Shown here piece by piece: positions 44,179 through 55,850 of a stretch of 64,000 nt of DNA (position 1 is its first letter; each line of letters starts with the position of its first letter). The notes below the pieces were generated by a model. The model did not search any database. It was not told the DNA's origin and was given only the letters and a program-made list of their open reading frames with translations. The stretch is taken from the NCBI RefSeq assembly GCF_000347175.1, contig NZ_ANIK01000071.1, positions 95,806 to 159,805 of the forward strand, given 5' to 3'. Source of the DNA: Leptospira alstonii serovar Sichuan str. 79601 (GTDB lineage: Bacteria; Spirochaetota; Leptospiria; Leptospirales; Leptospiraceae). The translations under genes were made by a program, and so were the position numbers.

Positions 44179-45573
44179 TTACAAAAATGTGAAATACGCC
44201 GATAGGACGACAATCAAGCCGAAAATTCCGACGGGCAGACCGGCCCGAATCATATCCTTGATTTCAAAACCCCCAACCGCATAAGCGATCGCGTTAGGAG
44301 GAGTACTCACCGGAAGAGACATGGCAAGAGAGGCGGAAAGGGCGATTCCCAGACAAACCTCCAAGAGATAAACGTTCGATCCGGGAAGAACAACCGTTGA
44401 AAGCGGAAACGCCAACGGAACGAGTAGATTGGTGGCCGCGGTATTGGACATGAACGTGCTCAAAAGGAGCGCTAAAATACAGAGAAGGAACAACATACTT
44501 ACTGCATATTCCGGTTTTGTAATAGGTTTCAAAATTTCGGAAAACCAGAGACTCAACCCGCTTTGTTGAAAACCGATACCGATTCCGATCCCACCCGCGA
44601 TCAAAAGTAAAACCGACCAATCCAAGGAATTGATGTCCTTCTCGTTCAAAATTCCGAATGCGGGAAATAGAATCAAAGGTAATAACGCAGTTACTCCCGC
44701 GGGAATCCCGTGTAAATTTTCGGTGAACCAAAGAACGACGGTTCCTAAAAAAATCGCGGAAGTCGTCCTGAACGGAAAGGACTTACTTCCACCTTCCGGT
44801 TCCGGAAATTCTACGATCAAATCCAAGGAACCGTTTTCAGGAAAAAGTTTTAAAAGAAGAACCCAAGCGAACCATATCAATACGACTACGAGAGGAACCG
44901 CAAAAAGCATCCAAGTTCCGAAAGAAACGACAATTCCCTGTTGTCTAAGAATTCCCATCGCAATGATATTCGGCGGAGAACCGATCGGCGTTCCGATTCC
45001 TCCTATGTTCGCCGCAAATGGAATTCCTAATATCAAAGCCTTCCGAAACGGTTCTTTTTCCGGCAAGATCTGAAACAGCGGAAAGGAAAGTGCAATCATC
45101 ATCGAAGTGGTCGCGGTGTTGCTCATCCACATGGAAATGAAGGCGGTAGTAATCATAAAGCCGAGAAGCACCCGATGACTTTTGACTCCGAACTTACGAA
45201 TGATCCGATTGGCGAGAAATCGATCCAAACCTGTTTTTACGCAGGCCTTCGCCAATATAAAACCGCCTAAAAAAAGAATAATCGAAGAGTCCGCCAAGGA
45301 AGAAAAAAAAACGGCGGGGGCGGGATTTTTACCTGGAGAAAACGTTAGATCCGCAATACCGATCGGATTCGCAAAAAAAAGAATTTCAAGGAAAATAACG
45401 AGGATCGAGGTGGCGTAACCCGGAATCGGTTCGGTCACCCAGAAAACGGCGGCCAAAACGAAAATACAAATCATAATAGCGACGTTCAAAGGAACCGAAA
45501 AGCGAATTTGAATTAAAAGTAAAATTCCGATAAAAAGCGACGTCCATAAAATCGAGATTAAATTACGCGCCAT
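44179..45573 (-). CDS. SLC13/DASS family sodium:anion (dicarboxylate/sulfate) symporter
   Basis: The 464-aa membrane protein has about 11-12 hydrophobic segments and the two SNT signatures of the family (MSNTATTSMM about 150, MSNTAATNLL about 375), plus GGIGTPIGSPPN and SLPVSTPPNAIAY at the pseudo-symmetric ends. It probably imports di- or tricarboxylates coupled to sodium. The family does not allow the exact substrate to be named from sequence alone. It is a single gene between the toxin-antitoxin pair and the O-antigen locus. An imperfect hairpin (44079-44109) downstream may end its transcript. Confidence 0.9.
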   Translation of the reverse strand: MARNLISILWTSLFIGILLLIQIRFSVPLNVAIMICIFVLAAVFWVTEPIPGYATSILVIFLEILFFANPIGIADLTFSPGKNPAPAVFFSSLADSSIILFLGGFILAKACVKTGLDRFLANRIIRKFGVKSHRVLLGFMITTAFISMWMSNTATTSMMIALSFPLFQILPEKEPFRKALILGIPFAANIGGIGTPIGSPPNIIAMGILRQQGIVVSFGTWMLFAVPLVVVLIWFAWVLLLKLFPENGSLDLIVEFPEPEGGSKSFPFRTTSAIFLGTVVLWFTENLHGIPAGVTALLPLILFPAFGILNEKDINSLDWSVLLLIAGGIGIGIGFQQSGLSLWFSEILKPITKPEYAVSMLFLLCILALLLSTFMSNTAATNLLVPLAFPLSTVVLPGSNVYLLEVCLGIALSASLAMSLPVSTPPNAIAYAVGGFEIKDMIRAGLPVGIFGLIVVLSAYFTFL

Positions 45574-45609
45574 TTTGACTTCCGATATTTCGCATAATTT
45601 TATAATATT

Positions 45610-46449
45610 CTAAATCAACTTCCAACCGAATTTCATAAAAAAGCGAAACGCGGAGGCGATAAAAAGTCTGACGTGTAAAAAACCTTTTTTGGAGGAATTT
45701 CCGCCCTTATGAAAGATCTTAATTTTCGGAAAATAATCCTTACGATTCAAACGCATCGAAAGATCGAAATCCTCGAAATACAAAAAGAATTCTTCGTCGA
45801 ACCCTCCGATTTTCTTTAAGGATTCCGTTCTTGCAAAGATAAAACAACCGCTCACCAAAGGAACGGATTCTTGAATTTGATTCCAATCTTTTTCTTTGAG
45901 ATCGTATCTGTCCAAATGTTTCCGAAACGTTTTTTTAAGAATATTCGGGGCAAAAGATCTCAGAAAAAGAACGGAAACCGTCGGATAGGATTTAACCAAA
46001 AACTGCATGTTTCCTTCCTCGTTGTCCCAGCCCCAAACGGAAGGAACAACCGCGTCACAATCCGGATGTTCGTCCAGATAACGAGCGCATAACGTCAAGG
46101 TTTCCGGAATCATCTTAATATCCGGATTAAGAACCAGATGAAAAACCGTCTCCGATCTTAAAATGGAACGATTATTGGCCGCTCCATAACCCGGATTTTC
46201 GGGAAAATGTAAATATTGAAATTCGACGCGTTTATCGAACGTAAACTTCTTCGCCAAATCGTCCAGGATCGCCTTTACCTCCTCTCCGCAAAAAGGGGAA
46301 TTATCCAATACGTCGATTTTATATCGAATCGATTGCGAAGTATGGGAAATTTGATAAGCGACGGAATCCAAAAGAGACTCAAAGGATTCTTTAAAAATTG
46401 GTAAATTAGGTTTATATAATACAATGGATACGGTGACGCCGAAATTCAA
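45610..46449 (-). CDS. GT2 glycosyltransferase, WbbL/rhamnosyltransferase-like
   Basis: The 279-aa GT-A enzyme has an N-terminal nucleotide-sugar fold (VSIVLYKPN), the DxD-like acceptor region LVLNPDIKM and the downstream GGFDEEFFLYFEDFDLSMRL helix typical of rhamnosyltransferases of the WbbL kind. The dTDP-rhamnose genes lie 2 kb upstream in the same unit, which supports rhamnose as donor. It is the last gene of the O-antigen run. There are no membrane spans. Confidence 0.85.
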   Translation of the reverse strand: MNFGVTVSIVLYKPNLPIFKESFESLLDSVAYQISHTSQSIRYKIDVLDNSPFCGEEVKAILDDLAKKFTFDKRVEFQYLHFPENPGYGAANNRSILRSETVFHLVLNPDIKMIPETLTLCARYLDEHPDCDAVVPSVWGWDNEEGNMQFLVKSYPTVSVLFLRSFAPNILKKTFRKHLDRYDLKEKDWNQIQESVPLVSGCFIFARTESLKKIGGFDEEFFLYFEDFDLSMRLNRKDYFPKIKIFHKGGNSSKKGFLHVRLFIASAFRFFMKFGWKLI

Positions 46450-46495
46450 AATACGATCCCCTTATTTTCAATCAATGTAAGGAAAAATTCCATCT

Positions 46496-47425
46496 CTACT
46501 TAGGCTGAAAACCGAGCAATTTTTTATAAAAAGAAGATTGTTTTTTTACGATTCCGTCCCTGATTCCCCATAAAATATGACGATAGGTTTGATAAATCGA
46601 ATTCGAAAAAAAAGGTAGAATCAGAAAGCGAAAACCCGTTTTTAAAATCACCTCCAATTTAAATCGAAAAGGGATATGGGACATTCCACAGATATAAATC
46701 GCGTTCCTAAAAAGGAAATACCAACGAAACGGGGAATGAATCGCTACTTTAAAAAGTCCTAATATATTTCTGGAATCGTTTCCGATCGAATGATCCATCT
46801 TGGCTTCGGAGACGATTTTGTGAACGTAACCTTTGCGATTTGCCCGAAAACACCATTCGTAATCCAGATAATCGATAAAAAAATCCTGGTAGATCGGACC
46901 TACGTCGTTCAAAACCCTCAGCGAATAAAAGCTTCCGGACGTAATGATGAATTCGGCGTTCAAAATTCCGTTTTCATTTTCTTGAATACCGTAAATATTA
47001 CGATTTTTGATTATATCAAAAATATTCGGACCGAAGGAAGCCACTTTCTCCGTATCGGTTTTTTCGGACTCGTACCTTTCGGTTCTTTGCGAGTGATATT
47101 CTTTGACTTTTTGTAAAAAAACGCGTATCGCGGACGATGCCAAAAGGCTGTCCTGATCGAACAACCAAACGTGAGAATATCGATTTACTTTCGCGTATTC
47201 GATTCCTTCGTTGAGCGCGGCTCCCAATCCGAAATTTCCGTTATTCTCCAAGAGAACATTTTGTTTTTCGATTTCGGAACGAATTTCGGATACGTTCTTA
47301 GAATGATTGTCCACGATCAAAACGGGAACGTCGTTTGAATTCAAATTTCTAATATTTTTCAGAGTTGCGGAAAAATTCGGATTGAACGTTACAATGACGG
47401 CTAACGGAGAAAAGTTTTCGGGCAT
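46496..47425 (-). CDS. GT2 rhamnosyltransferase, RfbF-type
   Basis: The 309-aa enzyme has family features VIVTFNPN, an acceptor loop with ENNGNFGLGAALNEGIEYA, an acidic motif WLFDQDS and IDYLDYEWCFRANRKGY. These match the bacterial rhamnosyltransferase subfamily (RfbF/TIGR01556). It probably adds rhamnose to the growing O-unit. The membrane-near C-terminus is basic. It lies 5 bases after the previous glycosyltransferase gene in transcription order. Confidence 0.83.
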   Translation of the reverse strand: MPENFSPLAVIVTFNPNFSATLKNIRNLNSNDVPVLIVDNHSKNVSEIRSEIEKQNVLLENNGNFGLGAALNEGIEYAKVNRYSHVWLFDQDSLLASSAIRVFLQKVKEYHSQRTERYESEKTDTEKVASFGPNIFDIIKNRNIYGIQENENGILNAEFIITSGSFYSLRVLNDVGPIYQDFFIDYLDYEWCFRANRKGYVHKIVSEAKMDHSIGNDSRNILGLFKVAIHSPFRWYFLFRNAIYICGMSHIPFRFKLEVILKTGFRFLILPFFSNSIYQTYRHILWGIRDGIVKKQSSFYKKLLGFQPK

Positions 47426-47430
47426 GAGCT

Positions 47431-48399
47431 TTATTTTCTACGGAAAGGAGAGAACCATTCCCGATCCATCAACGGTACGATTTCCTCAAACCGACCCGCG
47501 CGAATTTTACCGATCTCCCGTCTTTTGCGAATCAATCCCGGCAACATCCGTAAAAATCCGAAAGGAACTCCCAATATTTTCGGACTGGTAAAGAACGAAT
47601 GAAAACAAATGCTCGCTCCGAAAAAAATAAAATGATGAAAGAAGTAACGCAAGCTATAATACAAGGGCATATTTTTCCAATAAACGACTAACGCGTTTCT
47701 TAAACCGAAATAGAGGGAGAAAGAACTTCGTTCTTTCGTGGACCCGAATCCGTGATGATAAACCCTTATATTCGGCGTAAAAAGAACTTTTTCTCCAATC
47801 AGCCTCGCGCGAAAACTTAGGTCCACGTCTTCCATGTAACAAAAAAAATCGGAATCGAAACCGCCTAACCTTTCAAAAACGGAGGTCTTAATCGCCATCG
47901 CACCGCCGCACGCGGAAAAGATTTCCTTTTCTTTCAAATATTCTTCCGAAAGAGTTTGTTTGTAACCTCTTCTCCAAGCGGCTCCGGAAACGTGATACAC
48001 ATCCCCCGCTCCGTCGATAAGCTCCTCTTGATTTTCTTTGAGCATCAAAAACGATACGATGGAATATTCCTTTCCTTTGGACTCCAAAGTCCGCTCGCAT
48101 TCTTTGAAGAAATCGCCGCTCAAACGGGAATCAGGATTGATCAATAGAATCCAATCCGACTTAGGAGCGATCTTTACGGCCTCGTTGTTTCCACCCGCAA
48201 AACCCAGATTTTTTGCGCTAAAATGGATCGACTTTCGATTCTCTTCGGTAAGCCGTTTGAGAAAATCCCTCGTATTATCCTTTGAATCGTTGTCCCAAAT
48301 CACCCAAGTCCAATTGGGAGAAAGTCTCATGGAATCGTTCAACGCGCGAATATGTCTTTCGGAATTATACGTGATTGTTATAATATTATAATACTGCAT
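47431..48399 (-). CDS. GT2 glycosyltransferase, rhamnosyltransferase-like
   Basis: The 322-aa enzyme has the GT-A opening NIITITYNSERHI, FAGGNNEAVK, acidic LLINPDSRLS, and GGFDSDFFCYMEDVDLSFRA with a following HHGFGST. The C-terminus has a hydrophobic amphipathic region (around 260-290) that may contact the membrane. It sits 9 bases after rfbA. Donor specificity cannot be read, but the neighbours suggest dTDP-rhamnose. Confidence 0.85.
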   Translation of the reverse strand: MQYYNIITITYNSERHIRALNDSMRLSPNWTWVIWDNDSKDNTRDFLKRLTEENRKSIHFSAKNLGFAGGNNEAVKIAPKSDWILLINPDSRLSGDFFKECERTLESKGKEYSIVSFLMLKENQEELIDGAGDVYHVSGAAWRRGYKQTLSEEYLKEKEIFSACGGAMAIKTSVFERLGGFDSDFFCYMEDVDLSFRARLIGEKVLFTPNIRVYHHGFGSTKERSSFSLYFGLRNALVVYWKNMPLYYSLRYFFHHFIFFGASICFHSFFTSPKILGVPFGFLRMLPGLIRKRREIGKIRAGRFEEIVPLMDREWFSPFRRK

Positions 48400-48408
48400 T
48401 GAATAAGT

Positions 48409-49293
48409 TCAATAGATCTTTTCATGAAGTACCTTGGTCAGATATTCTCCGTAGCCGTTCTTGCTAAGAGGAGCGATCAATCGTTCAAGTTGGGTTTCGT
48501 TGATAAATCCCTTTCGAAAGGCGATTTCTTCGGGACACGCCACCTTAAGTCCCTGTCTTTTTTCGATCGTTTCTATGAAAACCGAGGCCTCTAAAAGGGA
48601 TTCGTGAGTTCCCGTATCCAACCAAGCAAACCCGCGACCCATCACTTGAACGTTCAACATTCCGCGTTCCAGATAAACTTTGTTTACATCCGTGATTTCC
48701 AATTCCCCGCGCGCGGAGGGTTGTATGGACTTGGCTATACTTACGACTTCTTCGTCATAAAAATACAGTCCGGTGACGGCGTAATTGGATTTCGGTTTAA
48801 CGGGTTTCTCTTCGATAGAAATCGCACGACGATCGGAATTAAATTCGACGACTCCGTATCGCTGCGGGTCTTGAACGGGATACGCAAATACGGTCGAACC
48901 GGAGGTTTTCTCCGAGGCGGATTTTAAAAGAGGCGAAAGATCGTGACCGAAATAAATATTATCTCCGAGAATCAAAACGGAAGGATGTCCGTTCACAAAT
49001 TGTTCTCCGATCCAGTACGCTTGCGCCAATCCTCCCGGATTGGGTTGGACCGCATATTCTATGTCGATTCCCCACTGTCTTCCGTCCCCCAAAAGTTCCT
49101 TATACATAGGAGTCGCCTGAGGAGTTGAGATCAGCAATATCTCGCGAATACCCGCTAGCATAAGCGTTGTTAGTGGGTAATAGATCATCGGTTTATCGTA
49201 AACCGGTAAAAGTTGTTTGGAAACGACGTGTGTAACCGGATAAAGTCTGGTTCCGGAACCGCCTGCGAGTATGATTCCTTTTCTAGATTTCAT
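48409..49293 (-). CDS. rfbA: Glucose-1-phosphate thymidylyltransferase
   Basis: The 294-aa enzyme makes dTDP-glucose. Signatures are [11 protein letters not shown] (about 12-22), [29 protein letters not shown] and [20 protein letters not shown]. It starts directly after rfbB without a gap, making the last of four rml genes in the order C-D-B-A. The product feeds both L-rhamnose and the 3-amino sugar branch. Confidence 0.96.
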   Translation of the reverse strand: MKSRKGIILAGGSGTRLYPVTHVVSKQLLPVYDKPMIYYPLTTLMLAGIREILLISTPQATPMYKELLGDGRQWGIDIEYAVQPNPGGLAQAYWIGEQFVNGHPSVLILGDNIYFGHDLSPLLKSASEKTSGSTVFAYPVQDPQRYGVVEFNSDRRAISIEEKPVKPKSNYAVTGLYFYDEEVVSIAKSIQPSARGELEITDVNKVYLERGMLNVQVMGRGFAWLDTGTHESLLEASVFIETIEKRQGLKVACPEEIAFRKGFINETQLERLIAPLSKNGYGEYLTKVLHEKIY

Positions 49294-50339
49294 TTAACGT
49301 TTCTCGTACTGAGTTTCATAATATTCTTTATATTGGCCGGAAAGAATTTCCTTCCACCAGGATTCGTTGTTCAAATACCACCGAATGGTTTCCCTGAGGG
49401 CCGATTCGAAAGCGAATTTCGGTTTCCAACCGAGTTCTTTTTCGATTTTGGAAGGATCGATCGCATAACGAAAATCGTGACCCGGTCTGTCCTTTACGTA
49501 TTGAATCAATCGGGAATGAGGTGTTCCGGAAGGATGCAACTCGTCCATAATCGAACAAATGGAATTTACGATGTCAATATTCTTCTTCTCGTTTCGTGTT
49601 CCGATATTATACGTTTCCCCGGGAGTTCCGTGGAACAAAGCGACACGTAAGGCGTCACAGTGATCCTTAACGTACAACCAATCTCTAATATTCTTTCCGT
49701 CCCCGTAGATCGGAAGGGGTTTCCCGTGCAAACAATTCAAAATCATTAGGGGAATCAACTTTTCCGGAAAATGGTAAGGACCGTAGTTATTGGAACAATT
49801 CGTCGTTACGACCGGCATATGATACGTATGAAAATACGATCGTACGATATGATCGCTACCGGCCTTGGATGCAGAATAGGGAGAGTTGGGCGCATAGGGA
49901 GTTTCTTCGGTGAAATATCCGGTATCGCCTAATGTGCCAAATACTTCATCCGTTGAAACGTGGAGAAATTTCTTTCCTTCATATGAACCGTTCCATTGCA
50001 AACGAGCCGCGTCCAAAAGATAAAAAGTGCCGAGAACGTTCGTCTTGATAAATTCTTCCGGGCCGAGGATGGAACGATCAACGTGACTTTCAGCGGCAAA
50101 ATGCGCAACGTAATCGAATGTATGTTCTTTAAAGATCGAAAATACTTCTTCTTTGTTTGCGATATCCGCCCTTACAAAAATAAATCGAGGATCCTTTTTC
50201 CAAACGTCCAAACTTTTCAAATTTCCCGCATAAGTAAGCTTATCGAATACGATTACCTGATATTCTTCCGTATCGTTTAAGATAAGATGCGCGAAATTGG
50301 AACCGATAAAACCGGCGCCGCCGGTGACTAAAATTTTCT

Positions 50340-50343
<4 letters not shown>
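49294..50343 (-). CDS. rfbB: dTDP-glucose 4,6-dehydratase
   Basis: The 349-aa short-chain dehydrogenase starts at [17 protein letters not shown] (ATG at 50343, overlapping the rfbD stop by 4 bases); the frame is open 60 bases further up. It has the nucleotide-binding GGAGFIG, the catalytic T-Y-K set ([20 protein letters not shown]) and the [10 protein letters not shown] segment. It makes dTDP-4-keto-6-deoxyglucose, the branch point toward rhamnose and toward the ketoisomerase at 56933. Confidence 0.96.
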
Positions 50344-51818
<1,475 letters not shown>

Positions 51819-51978
51819 GGGTCTTTAATTTTAAGGAAAACGGGAAAACTACCATTCAAACTCTATGATTACCACAAAATCTTACTTTCGAATGTCCGCG
51901 ATCAAAATTTTATCGCTCTCATAGAGATACGAGAAATTCAAATGGATCGAGCTTTCATAGTAAATTCTTCTTCTAACT

Positions 51979-53730
51979 CTACTTCCATCTCTTCCGCCAA
52001 ATCTTGTACTCAAAAAAATGAATTAGATTCCTAGGCCTCATATCACGACCAATCAAATCACTATGGGGAGAATAAAATCGATCCGATTCCAAAACATTTC
52101 CCCATTTTTTTATTAGGAGCTCACGATCCGATCGACCGGCTTTATACTTGGGATCATATTCTTGAAAGGATTTTTTAGGCGGGAAGGAGGAAAGAAAATT
52201 CGAGAAAGGATTACTTACGATTCTAAGACCTCGCTCTAAAAGCCTTAAAGAAAGATCCACGTCCCAATAATCGTTTCTAAAGGATTCATCCAGTCCGTTC
52301 AATGAATCCCAGTTTTTTCGGGAGATCAGAAACACGTTACGCGAAATCGAGGAAACGTTCTTTTCGATAAATTCCCCCGACCAAATTTTAGACTCGGCCG
52401 CGGTGATTCCGTTACCCGCAACGCCGACGAATCCTTTTTTTCCAAGAAGTAAGGAGGAATAGATAAGTTCATTCTTTTGATTCAAAATGATCGGACAAAC
52501 CGCTCCTACTCCCGCAGACTGCGCGTGTTGCAGCAACTCGTACAACCAGTTTTCGTTCTTCGGTTTAAAAAGAGGATTCCAAAATAAAATATAGGAGCCT
52601 TTCGTATCGGACACGATCGAATTGATATTCTTAGTCGAAAAATCGAAATCGTTTCGTTCCAGGATCTTAAATTGAACGCGACCTTGAAATTCCTTCAAAA
52701 CGGATTCAGAAATTCCAAGGTTCCATCGATCTCTTTCAGCATACAAAAGAATCTCCAGTCGAAAATCCGGAACCGATCGAATCATATTATAAATATCTTC
52801 AAAACTGTTTTCTAATATACCTTCTATATCGAACACAACGACAGAGATCAGTTTAACCGGTTTCAATTTCCGAATCGGATGATAGGTGAACGGATAATAA
52901 CCCGGAACGATTTTTTCCAAAACCTCGGAAGACTCCTTATAAAATTCCGCGATCGCTTTTTTCGAACTTCCCTCGCAAATTTCGGCTTTTGTTCTGGAAA
53001 AACTTTCCCCATGCAATCTCCATTCGTATAAAAAATAAGGAATCCTTTGAATCCGATCTGTATGTCTACACGCACGAAGCGCAAACTCATGGTCCTGACT
53101 TCCGTCATAACCTTCCCGATACCCACCCATCTTTCGAATCAAATTTCTTGAGACAACTACGAAATGACAGATATAATTGTGGGAAATCAATTTCTCCACG
53201 GAAAAATCCGGTTTTGTGGAGAGGGAAAATATGCCGGGAATTTTAGATTGAAAAATCTCGTCGGAATAAAGAAATTCCGGTCGATTCTTTTCCTCTTGCA
53301 AAGAATCGACAATCGCGGTTAACGCATCCCTTGTGAGAGTATCGTCATGATCTAAAAAACCGATATAATCTCCGGTCGCATATTCCAAAGCCCTACTAGT
53401 CGCGATACTAATCCCTCCGTTCTTCTCGGTTCGAAAATAACGAATTTTAGGATTGATCTTACTTATCTGTTTTAAGAATTTACCGGGTTCAAGTTTCGGA
53501 GAAGCGTCGTCAAGAAGGATCAGCTCCCAGTGTTCGTAAGTCTGGCTCAAAACGGAGCGGACCATCTCCTTCAAATGTTTTATCTTTGTGTTATAAACGG
53601 GTACGATTACGCTTATCAGAGGTTGATAAGTATATTTTGATTTTTGAATATCCTTTCTTAAAGAATAGAGAAAAAAATAATATTGATACTGCCTGAGCAA
53701 ATAAAAGATTTTTTGAATCAATATCTTCAT
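51979..53730 (-). CDS. Two-module GT2 glycosyltransferase
   Basis: The product has 583 aa. Residues about 35-270 are a standard GT-A domain (SVIVPVYNTK, LLDDASP, ISIATSRALEYATGDYIGFLDHDDT, GYDGSQDHEFALRACR). Residues about 290-545 look like a second, more diverged copy (LISVVVFDIEG, ILFWNPLFKPKNENW, GLDESFRNDYWDVDLSLRL) in which the DxD acidic motif is replaced by WNPL, so it is probably not catalytic for the same chemistry. Two-module enzymes can build repeating units or use the second module for acceptor binding. Located within the O-antigen run. Confidence 0.85.
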   Translation of the reverse strand: MKILIQKIFYLLRQYQYYFFLYSLRKDIQKSKYTYQPLISVIVPVYNTKIKHLKEMVRSVLSQTYEHWELILLDDASPKLEPGKFLKQISKINPKIRYFRTEKNGGISIATSRALEYATGDYIGFLDHDDTLTRDALTAIVDSLQEEKNRPEFLYSDEIFQSKIPGIFSLSTKPDFSVEKLISHNYICHFVVVSRNLIRKMGGYREGYDGSQDHEFALRACRHTDRIQRIPYFLYEWRLHGESFSRTKAEICEGSSKKAIAEFYKESSEVLEKIVPGYYPFTYHPIRKLKPVKLISVVVFDIEGILENSFEDIYNMIRSVPDFRLEILLYAERDRWNLGISESVLKEFQGRVQFKILERNDFDFSTKNINSIVSDTKGSYILFWNPLFKPKNENWLYELLQHAQSAGVGAVCPIILNQKNELIYSSLLLGKKGFVGVAGNGITAAESKIWSGEFIEKNVSSISRNVFLISRKNWDSLNGLDESFRNDYWDVDLSLRLLERGLRIVSNPFSNFLSSFPPKKSFQEYDPKYKAGRSDRELLIKKWGNVLESDRFYSPHSDLIGRDMRPRNLIHFFEYKIWRKRWK

Positions 53731-53933
53731 GTAAACTTTATCGAAGTTTTAGAGTTACCCGGTCCCGCAAATTACGAGAAACGCAAAACATCCGCCACGT
53801 TTTCTCCAAAGAACTCTTTCTTGGATCCGCCGATTCTACCCGTAAAAGCAGTTCTTATCCTAGAGTCAAATCATCTCCGGAACTGGAGATTCAAAACAAA
53901 ATGGACGGTCATGGAACTTGAATTCCTTTCGAA

Positions 53934-54773
53934 TTAGGCTCCGAAAAATTTATTCTTGAGTAAAGAGAAATATCTAAGCAAGCTAATCAATACTTTTGTA
54001 AAACCGTAAACGAAAGGATTTCCGGTTAAAATTGAGAATTCATCCTCCAATTGTTTTGCCTTCAAGTGCCTTTGAAATAAAAATTGAATATTATCGGAAT
54101 ATAATTCCTTATGATTCTCATATAACTGCATATACAACGGTAAAAAATGATCCACGGATCTCTGGGAACGGGACGAATGTCCGATCCGATAATAAAATAA
54201 AACCTTGGGAATTCTATAAACTTTGCGTCCTCTTTCGATTAGAGACAGCCAAAAATCGAAATCTTCCCACTCGTTCTTCATATTCGGATTAAATCCGCCC
54301 GCTTCTTTCCAATCCGATTTTCTAAAGACCGCGGACACGAAGATACAATTGTCCAAAAGTATTTCCGGAAACCGATACTCGGGAAGATTCCATTTCCCTT
54401 TTACGGAACCGAAAAATTCGGCTTCGCAATATACGATTCCGAAAGAAGGATCCTTCGCGTAAACCGACATTACTTCCAAAAGATAATCCTTATCAATGAT
54501 ATCGTCGGAATCAAGAGGAAGTATAAACTCTCCCTTGGCCCTACCGATTCCCACATTTCTCGCCGCGGCTGGCCCCGACCGTTCGATTCTGATTACGGTA
54601 TATGTTTTTTCGAGTTTTTTAAGGATATCAATCGTGAACTCGTCGTTCGATCCGTCGTCCACGATAATGATTTCCAAATTCTTATAACTTTGTTCGAGAA
54701 TACTTTTGATCGTTTGATCGATGTATTTTCCATAATTGTAACATGGGATTACGATAGAAATCAGCGGATTCAT
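53934..54773 (-). CDS. GT2 glycosyltransferase
   Basis: The 279-aa GT-A enzyme starts at MNPLISIVIPCYNYG (ATG 54773); a TTG seven codons upstream is an alternative. Motifs are IIVDDGSND, RSGPAAARNVGIGRAKGEFILPLDSDDI (DSDD as metal site) and GGFNPNMKNEWEDFDFWLSLIERG. The C-terminus has a hydrophobic tail. Donor and acceptor unknown. Confidence 0.87.
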   Translation of the reverse strand: MNPLISIVIPCYNYGKYIDQTIKSILEQSYKNLEIIIVDDGSNDEFTIDILKKLEKTYTVIRIERSGPAAARNVGIGRAKGEFILPLDSDDIIDKDYLLEVMSVYAKDPSFGIVYCEAEFFGSVKGKWNLPEYRFPEILLDNCIFVSAVFRKSDWKEAGGFNPNMKNEWEDFDFWLSLIERGRKVYRIPKVLFYYRIGHSSRSQRSVDHFLPLYMQLYENHKELYSDNIQFLFQRHLKAKQLEDEFSILTGNPFVYGFTKVLISLLRYFSLLKNKFFGA

Positions 54774-54908
54774 TTTATTATAAAAAATATTCAAACGATC
54801 TTTTTCAAAACGCCTTTAGAAATAGCTCATACAGTAAATCTTACACTTCATCTCAAGACAACATTCACCGTTCTATAAGTAATTCTTGAGATAGATTCTT
54901 AATGAAGG

Positions 54909-55703
54909 TTATGCGGTCTTGAGTTTCAAAAGAACGAGTATTTTTCTTAAAAGAAACTTTCCCAAAAGAAACGAAGATCGGATTGTCCCCAAAATATCTC
55001 TATATAAGAATAAAGTTATACGATTAAAATAAAGAGACTGGGCCTTTTTTCTCTCTTGGAGAAGAGAATTTTGATTTTGAGGCGCGGAACTCAATCCTTC
55101 CAAATTAAATCGAGAGAATGGCACCGAAATATGTTCCGTCGAAACACCGAAAGAAAAAACTTTCAGCCAAAATTCATAATCCGCAGCAATTCTAAAATTA
55201 AGATCGTATAATCCATATCGTTCGAATAGCTCCTTTTTTATTAAACAAGCTGGATGCCAAATCGTATCCAGCAAAAGATGTCTTACCGTCATTGTAGAAG
55301 GTTGTTTACCCAAACGATAACGACCGTCCTTGGATTCAATATACATATCTCCGTAAATTAAGTCGGAATTTAATTCGTATGAAAGGATTTTAGAAAGAGT
55401 ATGCTCGTCGGCAAGAACGTCTCCTGAGTTTATAAAAAGAATATATTCACCTTTTGAATTTAGAATTCCCTTATTTTGACCGTCGTAAACGCCTCGATCC
55501 GACTCACTGCTCCAAAATGAAAATTGGTCGGCATATTTTAAAATCACATCCAAACTCCCGTCCTTGGAAGCTGCGTCTATTATAATATGCTCGCATTGAT
55601 CTAAAGATGTTTGACCGCGTACGGATAGGATGGTTTTTTCTAAACCGACACGGTCGTTATAATTAATGGTGATAATCGAAATCTTCGGTTCTTTTTTAGT
55701 CAT
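54909..55703 (-). CDS. GT2 glycosyltransferase
   Basis: The 264-aa enzyme has [18 protein letters not shown], the acidic [13 protein letters not shown], a DxD-like site in ILFINSGD, and [17 protein letters not shown]. This subgroup resembles WcaA/colanic-acid-type transferases. The C-terminal tail is hydrophobic and basic ([22 protein letters not shown]), suggesting peripheral membrane binding. It lies after the aminotransferase gene in transcription order. Confidence 0.87.
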   Translation of the reverse strand: MTKKEPKISIITINYNDRVGLEKTILSVRGQTSLDQCEHIIIDAASKDGSLDVILKYADQFSFWSSESDRGVYDGQNKGILNSKGEYILFINSGDVLADEHTLSKILSYELNSDLIYGDMYIESKDGRYRLGKQPSTMTVRHLLLDTIWHPACLIKKELFERYGLYDLNFRIAADYEFWLKVFSFGVSTEHISVPFSRFNLEGLSSAPQNQNSLLQERKKAQSLYFNRITLFLYRDILGTIRSSFLLGKFLLRKILVLLKLKTA

Positions 55704-55850
55704 TTATCAAAGTTTATTAAAAAGTTTTTGAACTCTCTTCTGAAATATTCAAAATTTAGAAAGTAGTTACCTTGCAAAATTAAAACTCTCGTTTTGTAAC
55801 GATGTTTTCTTCGTTTTTCATCGAAACCTTTCTTAAATCTTTTTTCTATA

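Noticed and set aside
53731..53933. Plus-strand open frame extending across the gap between two glycosyltransferase genes
   Set aside because: Begins antisense inside the neighbouring gene, lacks a ribosome-binding site and shows no domain.
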